NCBI RefSeq assembly: GCF_000413055.1
Contig: NZ_KE332518.1
Location: 931,583 to 995,582 of the forward strand
DNA: 64,000 bases
Direction of reading: 5' to 3'
From: Treponema maltophilum ATCC 51939
Lineage (GTDB): Bacteria > Spirochaetota > Spirochaetia > Treponematales > Treponemataceae
Part shown: positions 1-8,224 of the stretch, one piece after another
Layout: each line of letters starts with the position of its first letter
Position numbering within the stretch: position 1 is the first letter of the stretch
The notes under the pieces: model-generated
Database searches by the model: none
What the model saw: the letters and a program-made list of their open reading frames with translations, nothing else
What the model was told of the DNA's origin: nothing
Made by a program: the position numbers and the translations under genes

Positions 1-82
1 CAGCCCTTTCCGGAAAAAGAGAAGCGGAGGAAATCGGCATGAATACAGCTCTTGTAAAAAATAAATGTTTATGAGAGGGGCG

Positions 83-143
83 TGAAAGAGCGGCCGTGAA
101 CGGCTTATGCGCACAGCGAATTGCCTGAACGGTCGCTCTTTCA
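83..143. repeat. Long-armed inverted repeat at the left edge
   Basis: Positions 83-96 pair with 130-143 over 14 bp with one G-T pair, enclosing a 33-base loop. It lies just beyond the stop of the kinase gene at 159. Neither strand has a clear T-tract after the stem, so it is not a clean intrinsic terminator. It may be a 3' mRNA structure. Bases 1-42 are open in frame 1 and end in TGA at 40-42, so they could be the tail of a plus-strand gene, but that is too short to support. Confidence 0.5.
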
Positions 144-158
144 TGCATACTTATCGAA

Positions 159-1031
159 TTACAATTCTTCAAAGTTCGAAATGTGCCACGGACTTAAGAG
201 TGTGTGCAGTTGTCCTTCCAAGAGGATTCCGTATTTGTGCGGATAATCGTAGCCGCGGCTCGATTGAATGCACTGCGAAATAAACTGCGCCGCCTTATCT
301 ATGGAAACAGGCAAACTTTCATCGTGCAAAAGACTTCCGATCATAACGGACGCGAACGTATCGCCCGTGCCCGGATACATGCCCGGAAGCCGCTGTGCCG
401 ATATTTTCCAAAAAGAACCGCTTTCTCTTTCGTAGGCGATTGTGTTTACGCTGTCGGGATTTTCTTTATCGGGAACGCTTGTGATAACGACGGTGCCGGG
501 TCCCATATCGGAAAGTTTTTGCAGCCGCGTTTTCATCTGCGACTTTGAAAGCGGCTTGTTTTGTTCGCCGTTCAAAAGCAGGGCGGCTTCGGTAAAATTC
601 GGCACGATAATGTCGGCTTTTGCAATGAGCTTTCGCATTTCGGGAATCATATCTTTCGAAACGGAATTATACAAACTGCCGTTGTCGCCCATCACCGGAT
701 CGACGACCGTCAGCGTGCGCTCCGTTTTAAAGTCGTCGATAAAGGACGACACGATCGAAGCTTGTCGCGGCGATCCCAAAAAGCCCGAATAAATGCAGTC
801 AAAACTTAAACCGAGTTTTTTCCAGTGCGCGGTGTAGCCGCTCATAATATCGGTTAAATCGTGAAACGCATAATCGGTGAATCCTCCCGAATGGGTCGAC
901 AGCACCGCCGTCGGAACGGGACACACTTGAATGCCCATAACGGAAAGGGTCGGAATGATAACCGTTAAAGAAGCACGCCCGAAACCCGACAAATCGTGAA
1001 TCGCCGCTACGCGTTTTAATTTCGGCTGCAT
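159..1031 (-). CDS. pdxY: Pyridoxamine/pyridoxal kinase (PdxY/PdxK type)
   Basis: This 290-residue protein belongs to the ribokinase fold and should phosphorylate pyridoxal or pyridoxamine in vitamin B6 salvage, in the cytoplasm. The N-terminus carries the family signature IHDLSGFGRASLT, followed by VLSTHSGGF. A VVDPVMGDNG stretch lies mid-protein, and the anion-hole motif PGTGDTF places the catalytic Asp at residue 224. Length matches the family (about 285). The ATG has a strong GAGGAGG site close upstream. The gene is not tightly linked to its neighbour. Whether it prefers pyridoxamine or pyridoxal cannot be told from sequence alone. Confidence 0.92.
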   Translation of the reverse strand: MQPKLKRVAAIHDLSGFGRASLTVIIPTLSVMGIQVCPVPTAVLSTHSGGFTDYAFHDLTDIMSGYTAHWKKLGLSFDCIYSGFLGSPRQASIVSSFIDDFKTERTLTVVDPVMGDNGSLYNSVSKDMIPEMRKLIAKADIIVPNFTEAALLLNGEQNKPLSKSQMKTRLQKLSDMGPGTVVITSVPDKENPDSVNTIAYERESGSFWKISAQRLPGMYPGTGDTFASVMIGSLLHDESLPVSIDKAAQFISQCIQSSRGYDYPHKYGILLEGQLHTLLSPWHISNFEEL

Positions 1032-1105
1032 GATTTCCTCCTCAATTCAATAATATAGTTCAATAAATATAAATTCTGCAATATAGTGAACGGCGGGTTT
1101 CGATA

Positions 1106-2041
1106 TTAGCGATTTTTATATCGATATGTTTTTATTCCTTTGTAATCGATTGTTTGTACATGCGCGTCTTTTTCGAGGCGGGCGAACAAACCGGTGCAGG
1201 GCGAACCGTCTTTCCGCGATGCAACGAAACTTTCGATTTCAAAGCGGTTCATCGGGTGCCGTTTTATAATGCTTATGACGGCTTCATACGTATCCTTTAT
1301 ATCGCTTGAAAAACTTCCCGACGTCAGATGATTGATTGCGATGCCGCCGGTCAGTTTGACGGCTTTTTCGACAACGGCATCGGCCGGTGCGGATACAAAA
1401 GATTCCGCCGGGGGCCGCACGGGCGTATTGATATACAGCCTGTCGTGCCGAACCGTGCCGGCAAGCTTTTTCAGCGCGTTAAGTGCCGTATCGGATGTGT
1501 TGATTCCGTCTATGAGCATGATTTCAAGCCACAGCTGTCCCGTGTATTCGTGCGAAAAGGTTTGCAGCCCTTTCATAACGGCGTTAAAGTCGAGCTTGCC
1601 GTGCGGGCGGTCTATTTTTTTCCACGAATCTTCGTCGAACGCGTCCATTGAAGGAAGGACGATGTCGGCTTTCGACAGCTCGGAGCGCACCTGCGGATCG
1701 GAAAGGAGGGCACCGTTTGTAATGACGGCGACGGGTGCCTTTGTCAGTTTTTTTATACCGTCGAGTAAATCGCCCAAGCCCTTGTACAGGGTCGGTTCTC
1801 CTTCGCCGACAACGCTTATGACGTCGAATTCGGTATCTTCGGCCAAGCGTTTTTTCAGCTCGGCGATAATATCTTCAACGGGATAAAACATGTGCCGTTC
1901 GTCGGTCATGTGCAGCGTTCGGCCGAGTTGACAGTAAGTGCAAGTATAATTGCAGGTTTTTTCGGGAATGGGACTTACGCCGAGCGAACGCCCCAAGCGG
2001 CGCGAGGGCACCGGCCCGAATATAAAGCGCGCGTTTTCCAT
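1106..2041 (-). CDS. Radical SAM protein (COG0731-like)
   Basis: This 311-residue protein has the radical SAM cluster motif CxxxCxxC at C30, C34 and C37 (NYTCTYCQLG). The leading FGPVPSRRLGRSLG is typical of the small family related to wybutosine-type Fe-S oxidoreductases. A GEGEPTL segment follows, typical of the SAM-binding glycine-rich region. The substrate is unknown for this bacterial group; a role in RNA modification is only suggested by distant homology. A TATAAT lies about 18 bases before the ATG, and no good Shine-Dalgarno is visible. It is transcribed alone between the kinase and the sugar-binding protein gene. Confidence 0.88.
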   Translation of the reverse strand: MENARFIFGPVPSRRLGRSLGVSPIPEKTCNYTCTYCQLGRTLHMTDERHMFYPVEDIIAELKKRLAEDTEFDVISVVGEGEPTLYKGLGDLLDGIKKLTKAPVAVITNGALLSDPQVRSELSKADIVLPSMDAFDEDSWKKIDRPHGKLDFNAVMKGLQTFSHEYTGQLWLEIMLIDGINTSDTALNALKKLAGTVRHDRLYINTPVRPPAESFVSAPADAVVEKAVKLTGGIAINHLTSGSFSSDIKDTYEAVISIIKRHPMNRFEIESFVASRKDGSPCTGLFARLEKDAHVQTIDYKGIKTYRYKNR

Positions 2042-2108
2042 AAAGCTTTTCAGTCTGCGATTATATGAAAAAAGCCCGCGCGTGTCCAGTAAAATACTCT
2101 GAAGAGCA

Positions 2109-2142
2109 GGGGGCCGCAGACTTTTTGTTTCAGCCCCCCCCC
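2109..2142. repeat. Poly-C(9) tract in a small stem-loop
   Basis: Nine consecutive C residues at 2134-2142 (poly-G on the coding strand of both neighbours). GGGGGC at 2109-2114 can pair with GCCCCC at 2133-2138. The tract lies after the stop of the binding-protein gene and about 95 bases before the radical SAM start. Poly-G/C runs are known phase-variation sites in treponemes, but this one is not placed between obvious promoter elements. Confidence 0.6.
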
Positions 2143-2177
2143 TTAAATTAACTTACGATGTGATGCAATGAGCGCGT

Positions 2178-3155
2178 TTATTTTCCGCCCATTTCTTTGT
2201 ACAATTGCGCGGCGTTTTCGGGTGTGATGGTTTGCGTACCGAGCGTAACGATTTTATCGAGTTTTTTGCCTTCGACAAGCAGGGCGTAGGCGTTTTCGAT
2301 CGCTTCTTTACCGCCGGTGGGATAGACCATGGACAGGCTGAGTCTTCCGTCCATAACGCTCTTTATACCGCCGTCGGGAGTGGGAAGTCCGTCGACGCCG
2401 ACAAAAAGTATGTTCTTTTCTCTGCCCGCATTTTTGGCGGCAATGTATGCGCCTTCGGCCATCGGGTCGTTCAGACAATAGAACAAATCAATTTTGTCGT
2501 GTGCTTGCAGCATTTCTTCGGCAATGGTGATCGCTTTTTCGCGTAGCCAATCGGCATTGTTTGCGGCGATGATTTTGCATTTGGGATTGGCTTTAATTCC
2601 TTCGCGGAAACCTTTGTCGCGTTCGATGCCGCCGGAAGTTCCTTCCAAACCTTTGATTTCGCAGATGTTTCCGCCGTTGGGCAAAAGGGTTTGCGCTACG
2701 TATTTGCCGCATTCGCGTCCGATAAGCGTGTTGTCCGCGCCGATAAACTGCGTGTAGGTATCGCCTTCGATTTTGCGGTCGAGCAGGATAACGGGAATGC
2801 CCGCTTCGTAAGCGCGTTTAATGACGTTTGTCAGCGGTTTTGCTTCGTTCGGCGAGGTAATAAGCAAGTCTACGTGCATTTGAATGAAGTTTTCAATGTC
2901 GGCGATTTGCTTGGAATTGTCCTGCGCCGCATCCGAAAAGATGACTTCGAACATCGGATAGTTTTTTGCGGCGGCCGCTATTTGAGCGTTCATGGCGACA
3001 CGCCAGGGTTCTCCGAGGTTACACTGGGCCATACCGATGACGAATTTTTTGCCGCCGCCGGCTGCTGCCGAGTCCGAAGAGCCTTTTGCAAATAATAAAC
3101 TTGTTGCGGCAAGCGTAAGCATAACCGCAAAAAAAGTTTTTACCGTTTTTTTCAT
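2178..3155 (-). CDS. Sugar ABC transporter periplasmic substrate-binding protein (RbsB/MglB class)
   Basis: This 325-residue protein has an N-terminal signal peptide (hydrophobic stretch at residues 6-22, ending LLFAKGSS, no lipobox Cys). A type-I periplasmic-binding fold begins at KFVIGMAQCN. Characteristic segments are ADIENFIQMHVDLLITSPNEA, PVILLDRKI, and QFIGADNTLIGRECGKYV. The ribose/galactose/xylose-binding class is clear, but the exact sugar is not. A strong AGGAGGAAA site precedes the ATG. It is the last gene of the importer/two-component operon and the likely solute receptor for the ATPase and permease upstream. Confidence 0.9.
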   Translation of the reverse strand: MKKTVKTFFAVMLTLAATSLLFAKGSSDSAAAGGGKKFVIGMAQCNLGEPWRVAMNAQIAAAAKNYPMFEVIFSDAAQDNSKQIADIENFIQMHVDLLITSPNEAKPLTNVIKRAYEAGIPVILLDRKIEGDTYTQFIGADNTLIGRECGKYVAQTLLPNGGNICEIKGLEGTSGGIERDKGFREGIKANPKCKIIAANNADWLREKAITIAEEMLQAHDKIDLFYCLNDPMAEGAYIAAKNAGREKNILFVGVDGLPTPDGGIKSVMDGRLSLSMVYPTGGKEAIENAYALLVEGKKLDKIVTLGTQTITPENAAQLYKEMGGK

Positions 3156-3229
3156 GGTTTCCTCCTACGAGTATTGTATCAGCGTTCGGTCGAAACGGAT
3201 TTTCAATAATACGAACAATACATTCAATT

Positions 3230-4180
3230 TTATGATTTATTTACGATGAGCGAGGGGCTGAGTATAATGCTGTGCGGGAATTTTTTTTCGCCGCGCAGCA
3301 TGCGCAGCGCGTATTCGATTGCTTGACGGCCTCCGGTCGGGCAAATAAGCGTCGCGCTCAATATTCCTTCTTCCACCATCTTTTTGCCGCCCTTCGGGCC
3401 GTCCAAACCGTCAACTCCGACGCATAGAGCCGGTGCCGTTCTCATTTTTTGCATTGCCGAATACGCGCCGTAAGCCATTGCATCGTTTTGGGCGAATACG
3501 ACGTCGATATTCGTATCGGTAACGCTCAAATATTCTTTCATCCTGTCTTCGGCTTGATCCTGCATCCAGTTTGCGATAAGCCGGCACACTATGCGGCAGT
3601 TGTCCGTACCGTTTAAAGCGTCGTAAAATCCCTGCGAGCGCTCTTTTGCCGAAGGAGAATCCGGGCGGCCGCAAACTTCGATTATGTTGCCGCCTTTTTC
3701 ACCGAGCAGGCCGATAACGTATTCGCCCGCCGTTTTGCCGATGCGGTAATTGTCGGGGCCTATATATAAACTGTAATCTTCGCCGACAATGTCTCTGTCC
3801 AAAACTATTACCGGTATTTTTTTATGGATATCGCTTATATAGGGACGAAGAACGTCGCTGTCGTTTGGCGATACGATGAGTAAATCGATCGCGTATCCCA
3901 TAAGCATGTGTATGTCTTCCAACTGGCGGTCGGTGTTCATTGCCGCGTCGGTAAAGATACAGCGCAGGTCGGAGTGTTTTGCGGCTTCTTCTTCTATTTC
4001 GCGATTCATCGTTATGCGCCATTGCTCCAGCAAATTGGCTTGGCTTATGCCGATAAGGTATTCTTTTTTTTCGGTGCCGCCGCTTTTTTTTAAGCGCTTT
4101 CCTGCAAGCGGAAAAACGACCGAAAAGGCGAACACGCACAGCATAAAGACGAACAACAAAACGGTGTAATTATGTTTCAT
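3230..4180 (-). CDS. Membrane-anchored sugar-binding protein, probable sensor partner of the kinase
   Basis: This 316-residue type-I binding protein is related to the one at 2178-3155 (shared motifs QANL.EQWRITMN, DLLIVSPND, PVIVLDRDI, YIGPDNYRIGKTAG, GVDGLDGPKGG). Its N-terminus has a hydrophobic helix (about residues 6-26) followed by AGKRLKKSGG, with no lipobox, so it reads as an uncleaved anchor. Its ATG overlaps the end of the response regulator gene by 11 bases, so it is coupled to the signalling genes rather than to the transporter. This matches the family logic of XylFII, a tethered sugar-binding protein that signals through a LytS kinase. The function is inferred; a second transport receptor is the alternative. 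Confidence 0.82.
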   Translation of the reverse strand: MKHNYTVLLFVFMLCVFAFSVVFPLAGKRLKKSGGTEKKEYLIGISQANLLEQWRITMNREIEEEAAKHSDLRCIFTDAAMNTDRQLEDIHMLMGYAIDLLIVSPNDSDVLRPYISDIHKKIPVIVLDRDIVGEDYSLYIGPDNYRIGKTAGEYVIGLLGEKGGNIIEVCGRPDSPSAKERSQGFYDALNGTDNCRIVCRLIANWMQDQAEDRMKEYLSVTDTNIDVVFAQNDAMAYGAYSAMQKMRTAPALCVGVDGLDGPKGGKKMVEEGILSATLICPTGGRQAIEYALRMLRGEKKFPHSIILSPSLIVNKS

Positions 4181-5378
4181 CCGGTATTTTCCCTTCCGTT
4201 CTTTTTATACGGTATTCGTTCGGCGGCACATTCAATATCTTTTTAAATGCCGTGCTGAAATAAAACGGCGAGCCGAATCCGCAGCGGGCGGCGACATCTT
4301 TAATCAGCAGTCCCTTATTCATCAGTTCGAGCGCGTATTGTATGCGCAGTTGCGATACGTAATGAGAAAACGAAATCCCGAGTTCGTTTTTTAACAACCG
4401 GCTTAAATAGGCGGGCGTAATACCGATTTTTTCGGCGGTTTCTTCCAAACCGAAATCGTGCCGCGTATAGCCTTTGGCGATATAATTTAACGCCTGCGAA
4501 ACGAGCGGAGAAAATTTTTTATCGTCGAACAATAAGCCGATAAGTTCATCATAGGATTCGTTCAGTTTTTCCGGCGAGGTCGATTCGACCGATTCGGTAT
4601 GAACGTTTATGCCCAATTCTTCTTTTACGGCGTCTTTTATACGGCTGCTCAAATGCCGATACGCGGGATTTTGCCGGTACAACAGCAAAAGGTTGCCCCT
4701 GTCGTCGGGAAATAAATAGCTGTCCGTATGCTCGTTCAGCAATTGTTTTAAAACGCGTTCGATTTGCGGCGGAAGCAGTATTTCGTTTGTCCGGTGCATT
4801 TCGTAGATTTCGGCGGGAACTTTTATCAGTACGAGATTATACGTCAAATTTATATTTATGCCGAAAAACGCGCAAAGCTCTTTTATTTCGTCGGGCGAAT
4901 ATTTGCCGACGGCGGCATCGTGCAAAAAGGTTTGAATAAGCGTATCTTTATGCTTTGCCGTTTGTGCAACCGCAAAGTCAAAATATTTGTTTTTGTTTTT
5001 TTCTTTTTTGATTTCGCCGATAAGCTGTTCGAGTTTTAATTTTAATTCAGCAAGGTCGACCGGTTTTAAAATATAGGCATATACGGAAAGCTCGACCGAA
5101 CGTTTTGCATATTCGAATTCTCCGTAGCCCGAAATAACGATGACTTTAAAATTTCCGCCGGTTTCGTGCAGCTTTTCGATAAGTTCAAGTCCGTTTAAAA
5201 ACGGCATGCAAATGTCCACAAGCAAAATATCCGGTTTGCAGCGTTTTGCTTTTTCCAAAGCGTCTTCGCCGTCCTGCGCGGTGTCCGTTATTGCAACATC
5301 GAGCTGCATATTTTCAATTTGTTTTTGAAGGCCGGCCAAAATTTTCGGCTCGTCTTCGGCAATCAGCATTTTCAGCAT
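4170..5378 (-). CDS. Response regulator, YesN/AraC type
   Basis: This 402-residue protein has an N-terminal receiver domain (LIAEDEPKILAG; phospho-acceptor D55 in ILLVDICMPF; conserved K in YILKPVD near residue 105). A middle linker follows, then a C-terminal AraC-type double helix-turn-helix from about residue 300 (ETAEKIGITPAYLSRLLKNE and KDVAARCGFGSPFYFSTAFKK). It should activate transcription when phosphorylated by the kinase gene that overlaps it by 7 bases. AAGGAC precedes the chosen ATG. The likely target is the importer operon itself, because the genes are interleaved with it. Confidence 0.93.
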   Translation of the reverse strand: MLKMLIAEDEPKILAGLQKQIENMQLDVAITDTAQDGEDALEKAKRCKPDILLVDICMPFLNGLELIEKLHETGGNFKVIVISGYGEFEYAKRSVELSVYAYILKPVDLAELKLKLEQLIGEIKKEKNKNKYFDFAVAQTAKHKDTLIQTFLHDAAVGKYSPDEIKELCAFFGININLTYNLVLIKVPAEIYEMHRTNEILLPPQIERVLKQLLNEHTDSYLFPDDRGNLLLLYRQNPAYRHLSSRIKDAVKEELGINVHTESVESTSPEKLNESYDELIGLLFDDKKFSPLVSQALNYIAKGYTRHDFGLEETAEKIGITPAYLSRLLKNELGISFSHYVSQLRIQYALELMNKGLLIKDVAARCGFGSPFYFSTAFKKILNVPPNEYRIKRTEGKIPDET

Positions 5379-7171
5379 TTTGTGTCCTTAGGCTCGGAAT
5401 GCGTTATAAAAGGAATCGACAGGATTACGGTAATACCGCCTTCATCGTTTCTTTCGTAATGCAGGCCGTAACCGTTTCCGTACGTTAAACGGATGCGGTT
5501 GTTTACGTTAAAAAGTCCGTAACCTTCCGTATATTCCCGGGCACTGTAATCGGCCAGCGCTTTATTGATGCGCAGGCGTTCTTTTTCGCTCATGCCGGCT
5601 CCCGTATCCGAAACCGTGATGTACAGCGCGCCGTTTTTTTTATTTTCTTTTTTTACTTCGATGCGAATCCGGCCGCCTTCTTTTTTTTGCTTTATGCCGT
5701 GATAAATCGCGTTTTCGACCAACGGCTGCAGCACCAGTTTCGTTATTTCGCAGCGGTACAAAGCCGGATCGCAAGCGATCGTATAATTCAATTTGTCTTC
5801 GTAGCGTTCTTTTTGAATATATAAATACGAGCGCACGTGTTCCAATTCCTGTTCAAGGCTGATAATGTCTTTACCCTTGCTTAAGCTGATTCTGAACAAG
5901 GTGGTGAGCGCCGTTACCAGTTTGGAAATATCGGAAGCGTCGTGATCTTCGGCCATCCAGCGGATCGTATCGAGCGTATTATATAAAAAATGCGGTTTTA
6001 TCTGCGCCTGCAAACTTTGAATTTCGGCCTTGCGTTTTTGCTGCTGCTCGGTGTATACGAGTTGTAACAGATTTTCGATTTTATTCATCATCGAATTAAA
6101 GCCGGTTCCGAGCTGGACTATTTCTCCGTAATATTCTTCCACGTTAAAGCGCACGTTAAGTTCGCCCCGTTCCGCCGAATTCATAAGTTTGCGCAGTTTA
6201 CTTATGGGGTTCGTAAACGAATACGAAAAACCCAACGAAACGATAACCGCCATCGAAACGGAAATAAGGGTTATAACCGCTATGTATTTATACAGCGTTA
6301 TAAGCGGGAGCGGCAAGCTTTCGTTTTTAAATACGCCGACGGTTTTCCACGAAGTGAGTGCCGATTTTGTAAAAAGAATTTGATACGTGCTGCCGTTTAC
6401 GGTTTGTATGCCGGCATTTCCCTTTATCGACGATACGTCGATGCGGTACACCGTTTCGTTTATCGGCGCGTATACAATGGAATTATGTTCGTCTATGACG
6501 AATACGTAGCCGGCTTTGCCGAGCGTAATGCCGTTTATAAATTGTTCGACGGCTTTTAAGCGCATATCGATGCATATGGCGCCGAGTATTTTGCCCGTTG
6601 CGGGGTCTTTTACGGCCCTTGTTACCGCTACCGTGTCGCTGCTGCTGTAATCGCGGTAATGGCGGATATTGCGTCCGATCGGTTTCGGCTGCAAAATATC
6701 TTTTCCGCCGCCTTCGATTGCCTGTTTGTACCAAAAATCTTCAGCGAGATTGTTGCGCGAAATGCGGTATATTTCATTTGAAATATACATGCCGTTTTCT
6801 CCGGCAATCAAAATTCCGCCGATTAAATCGGGATTGTTTTTAACGTACGTGTACATATGCGCGCGGGCTTCGGTTTCGTAATCGATTCTGCCTTGATCGT
6901 AAAAATCGTGCAAACGTAAAAACGAAATAACCGTTTCATCTTCGGAAAGATAGGTTATGATTTGCTCTATCGAATAAATGTAATTGTCCAAAATCGTTTG
7001 AATTTGGGTTAAAAGCCGGATAGTGTGTACCTGCGTTTGCTCGTTCATAACCTTCGAATAAAAAAAATTGCCGGCCGCAATCGTAAACAATAAAACGCTT
7101 ACAACCAGCATGCCCATATTTAAAAACAGCTGAGTTTGAAACGTTTTGAAAGTTTTTTTTAATTTGGGCAA
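5372..7171 (-). CDS. Sensor histidine kinase, YesM/LytS-like (TTG start)
   Basis: About 599 residues. One membrane helix near the N-terminus, an extracytoplasmic Cache-like sensor region, and a second helix (near VITLISVSMAVIVSLGFSY) lead into a HAMP segment. The PF06580-type phospho-acceptor is IKPHFLYNTLD (His394 from this start) and the ATPase N-box is LVENAIYHGIKQK, with DTGAGMS and GYGLFNVNNR. I place the start at TTG 7171, with AAGGA seven bases upstream and 19 bases after the permease stop. The longer reading from 7228 would overlap the permease and adds an Arg/Lys-rich stretch. It should phosphorylate the YesN-type regulator next to it. Confidence 0.9.
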   Translation of the reverse strand: MPKLKKTFKTFQTQLFLNMGMLVVSVLLFTIAAGNFFYSKVMNEQTQVHTIRLLTQIQTILDNYIYSIEQIITYLSEDETVISFLRLHDFYDQGRIDYETEARAHMYTYVKNNPDLIGGILIAGENGMYISNEIYRISRNNLAEDFWYKQAIEGGGKDILQPKPIGRNIRHYRDYSSSDTVAVTRAVKDPATGKILGAICIDMRLKAVEQFINGITLGKAGYVFVIDEHNSIVYAPINETVYRIDVSSIKGNAGIQTVNGSTYQILFTKSALTSWKTVGVFKNESLPLPLITLYKYIAVITLISVSMAVIVSLGFSYSFTNPISKLRKLMNSAERGELNVRFNVEEYYGEIVQLGTGFNSMMNKIENLLQLVYTEQQQKRKAEIQSLQAQIKPHFLYNTLDTIRWMAEDHDASDISKLVTALTTLFRISLSKGKDIISLEQELEHVRSYLYIQKERYEDKLNYTIACDPALYRCEITKLVLQPLVENAIYHGIKQKKEGGRIRIEVKKENKKNGALYITVSDTGAGMSEKERLRINKALADYSAREYTEGYGLFNVNNRIRLTYGNGYGLHYERNDEGGITVILSIPFITHSEPKDTKC

Positions 7172-7190
7172 TCGGCTTTCCTTATTTTCG

Positions 7191-8213
7191 TCAGTTTTCT
7201 TTTTTTGTCGCCTGCGCAAACACCGCAATAATAATCAATAAGCCTTTTACAACCAGCTGCAGGTTCGAATTGACGCCTTTTAAGCCGAGCATGTTGTCGA
7301 GCATTCCCAAAATCAGCGCGCCTATCATAGTGCCGAAAATCGTTCCTTTACCGCCGGACATGCTCGTCCCGCCGATCGCAACCGCGGCAATCGCGTTCAA
7401 TTCGTACCCGATACCTTCGTTCGGACCGCCCTGACTTATTTGCGCGCTGTGGATCATGCCGGCAACCGAAGCAAGCATCGCGCTTATGACAAAGGCGATT
7501 GTTTTTATGCGCTGCACGTGAATGCCCGATAAGTGTGCCGCGGTCGGATTCCCGCCGATGGCGTACACTTGGCGGCCGAAGCGCATTTTATTCATAACGA
7601 TCGAAAAAACGAAAATCAAAACCAAAAAGATAATTGCGGGCACGGGGACGACGCCGCCTATACGCATTTGCAGCCATTCAAACTGGGGCGGGGCAAGGCC
7701 TTCTCCGTATCCGTACGAAAGGGGAATGCCGATACCGTTCGACCAAAAGCGTGCCAAGCCGCGCGCGATATTCATCGTTGCAAGGGTAACGATGAACGCT
7801 TGAATTTTCATGCGCGTAACGACCGTTCCGTTGAATAAACCGAACAGAGCGCCGATAAGCAGTGAAACGCCGATAGCGGGAAGAAACCCCAGTCCGTTGT
7901 TGACCATGAGGGCGGCGCTTCCGGTCGAAATCAAGCCGACAACCGAACCTACGGACAAATCGATGTCGCCGAGCAAAATAATTATCGTCATGCCGATCGC
8001 GATAATGCCGTTTTCGCTGACGGCGCGCAGTACGTTCATGAGGTTGCGCACGTCGAGGAACAGGTTGCGCCCGTTTTTTACGCAAATTAAAGAGGCGATA
8101 ATAAAAATCGCTATAAGCGCTATGTAGCTTTGGAATTGTTTTAAAAGTTCCAAAACAGATTTTTTTTCGCCGGTATGCTGCAAACCGTTATTTTGCAAAA
8201 TCGATGTATTCAT
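7191..8213 (-). CDS. Sugar ABC transporter permease (RbsC/MglC class)
   Basis: About 340 residues with some eight to ten hydrophobic helices. Family motifs are GMTIIILLGDIDLSVGSVVGL, ATMNIARGLARFWSNG, YAIGGNPTAAHLSGIHVQRIK, and AVAIGGTSMSGGKGTIFGTMIGA. I start it at ATG 8213 with GGGAG six bases upstream, 11 bases after the ATPase stop; the open frame runs 35 codons further up inside the ATPase gene. It forms the membrane channel with the ATPase encoded upstream. Confidence 0.93.
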   Translation of the reverse strand: MNTSILQNNGLQHTGEKKSVLELLKQFQSYIALIAIFIIASLICVKNGRNLFLDVRNLMNVLRAVSENGIIAIGMTIIILLGDIDLSVGSVVGLISTGSAALMVNNGLGFLPAIGVSLLIGALFGLFNGTVVTRMKIQAFIVTLATMNIARGLARFWSNGIGIPLSYGYGEGLAPPQFEWLQMRIGGVVPVPAIIFLVLIFVFSIVMNKMRFGRQVYAIGGNPTAAHLSGIHVQRIKTIAFVISAMLASVAGMIHSAQISQGGPNEGIGYELNAIAAVAIGGTSMSGGKGTIFGTMIGALILGMLDNMLGLKGVNSNLQLVVKGLLIIIAVFAQATKKEN

Positions 8214-8224
8214 AATTACTCCCG

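Noticed and set aside
1-42. C-terminal tail of a plus-strand gene at the left edge
   Set aside because: Thirteen codons are too few to judge.
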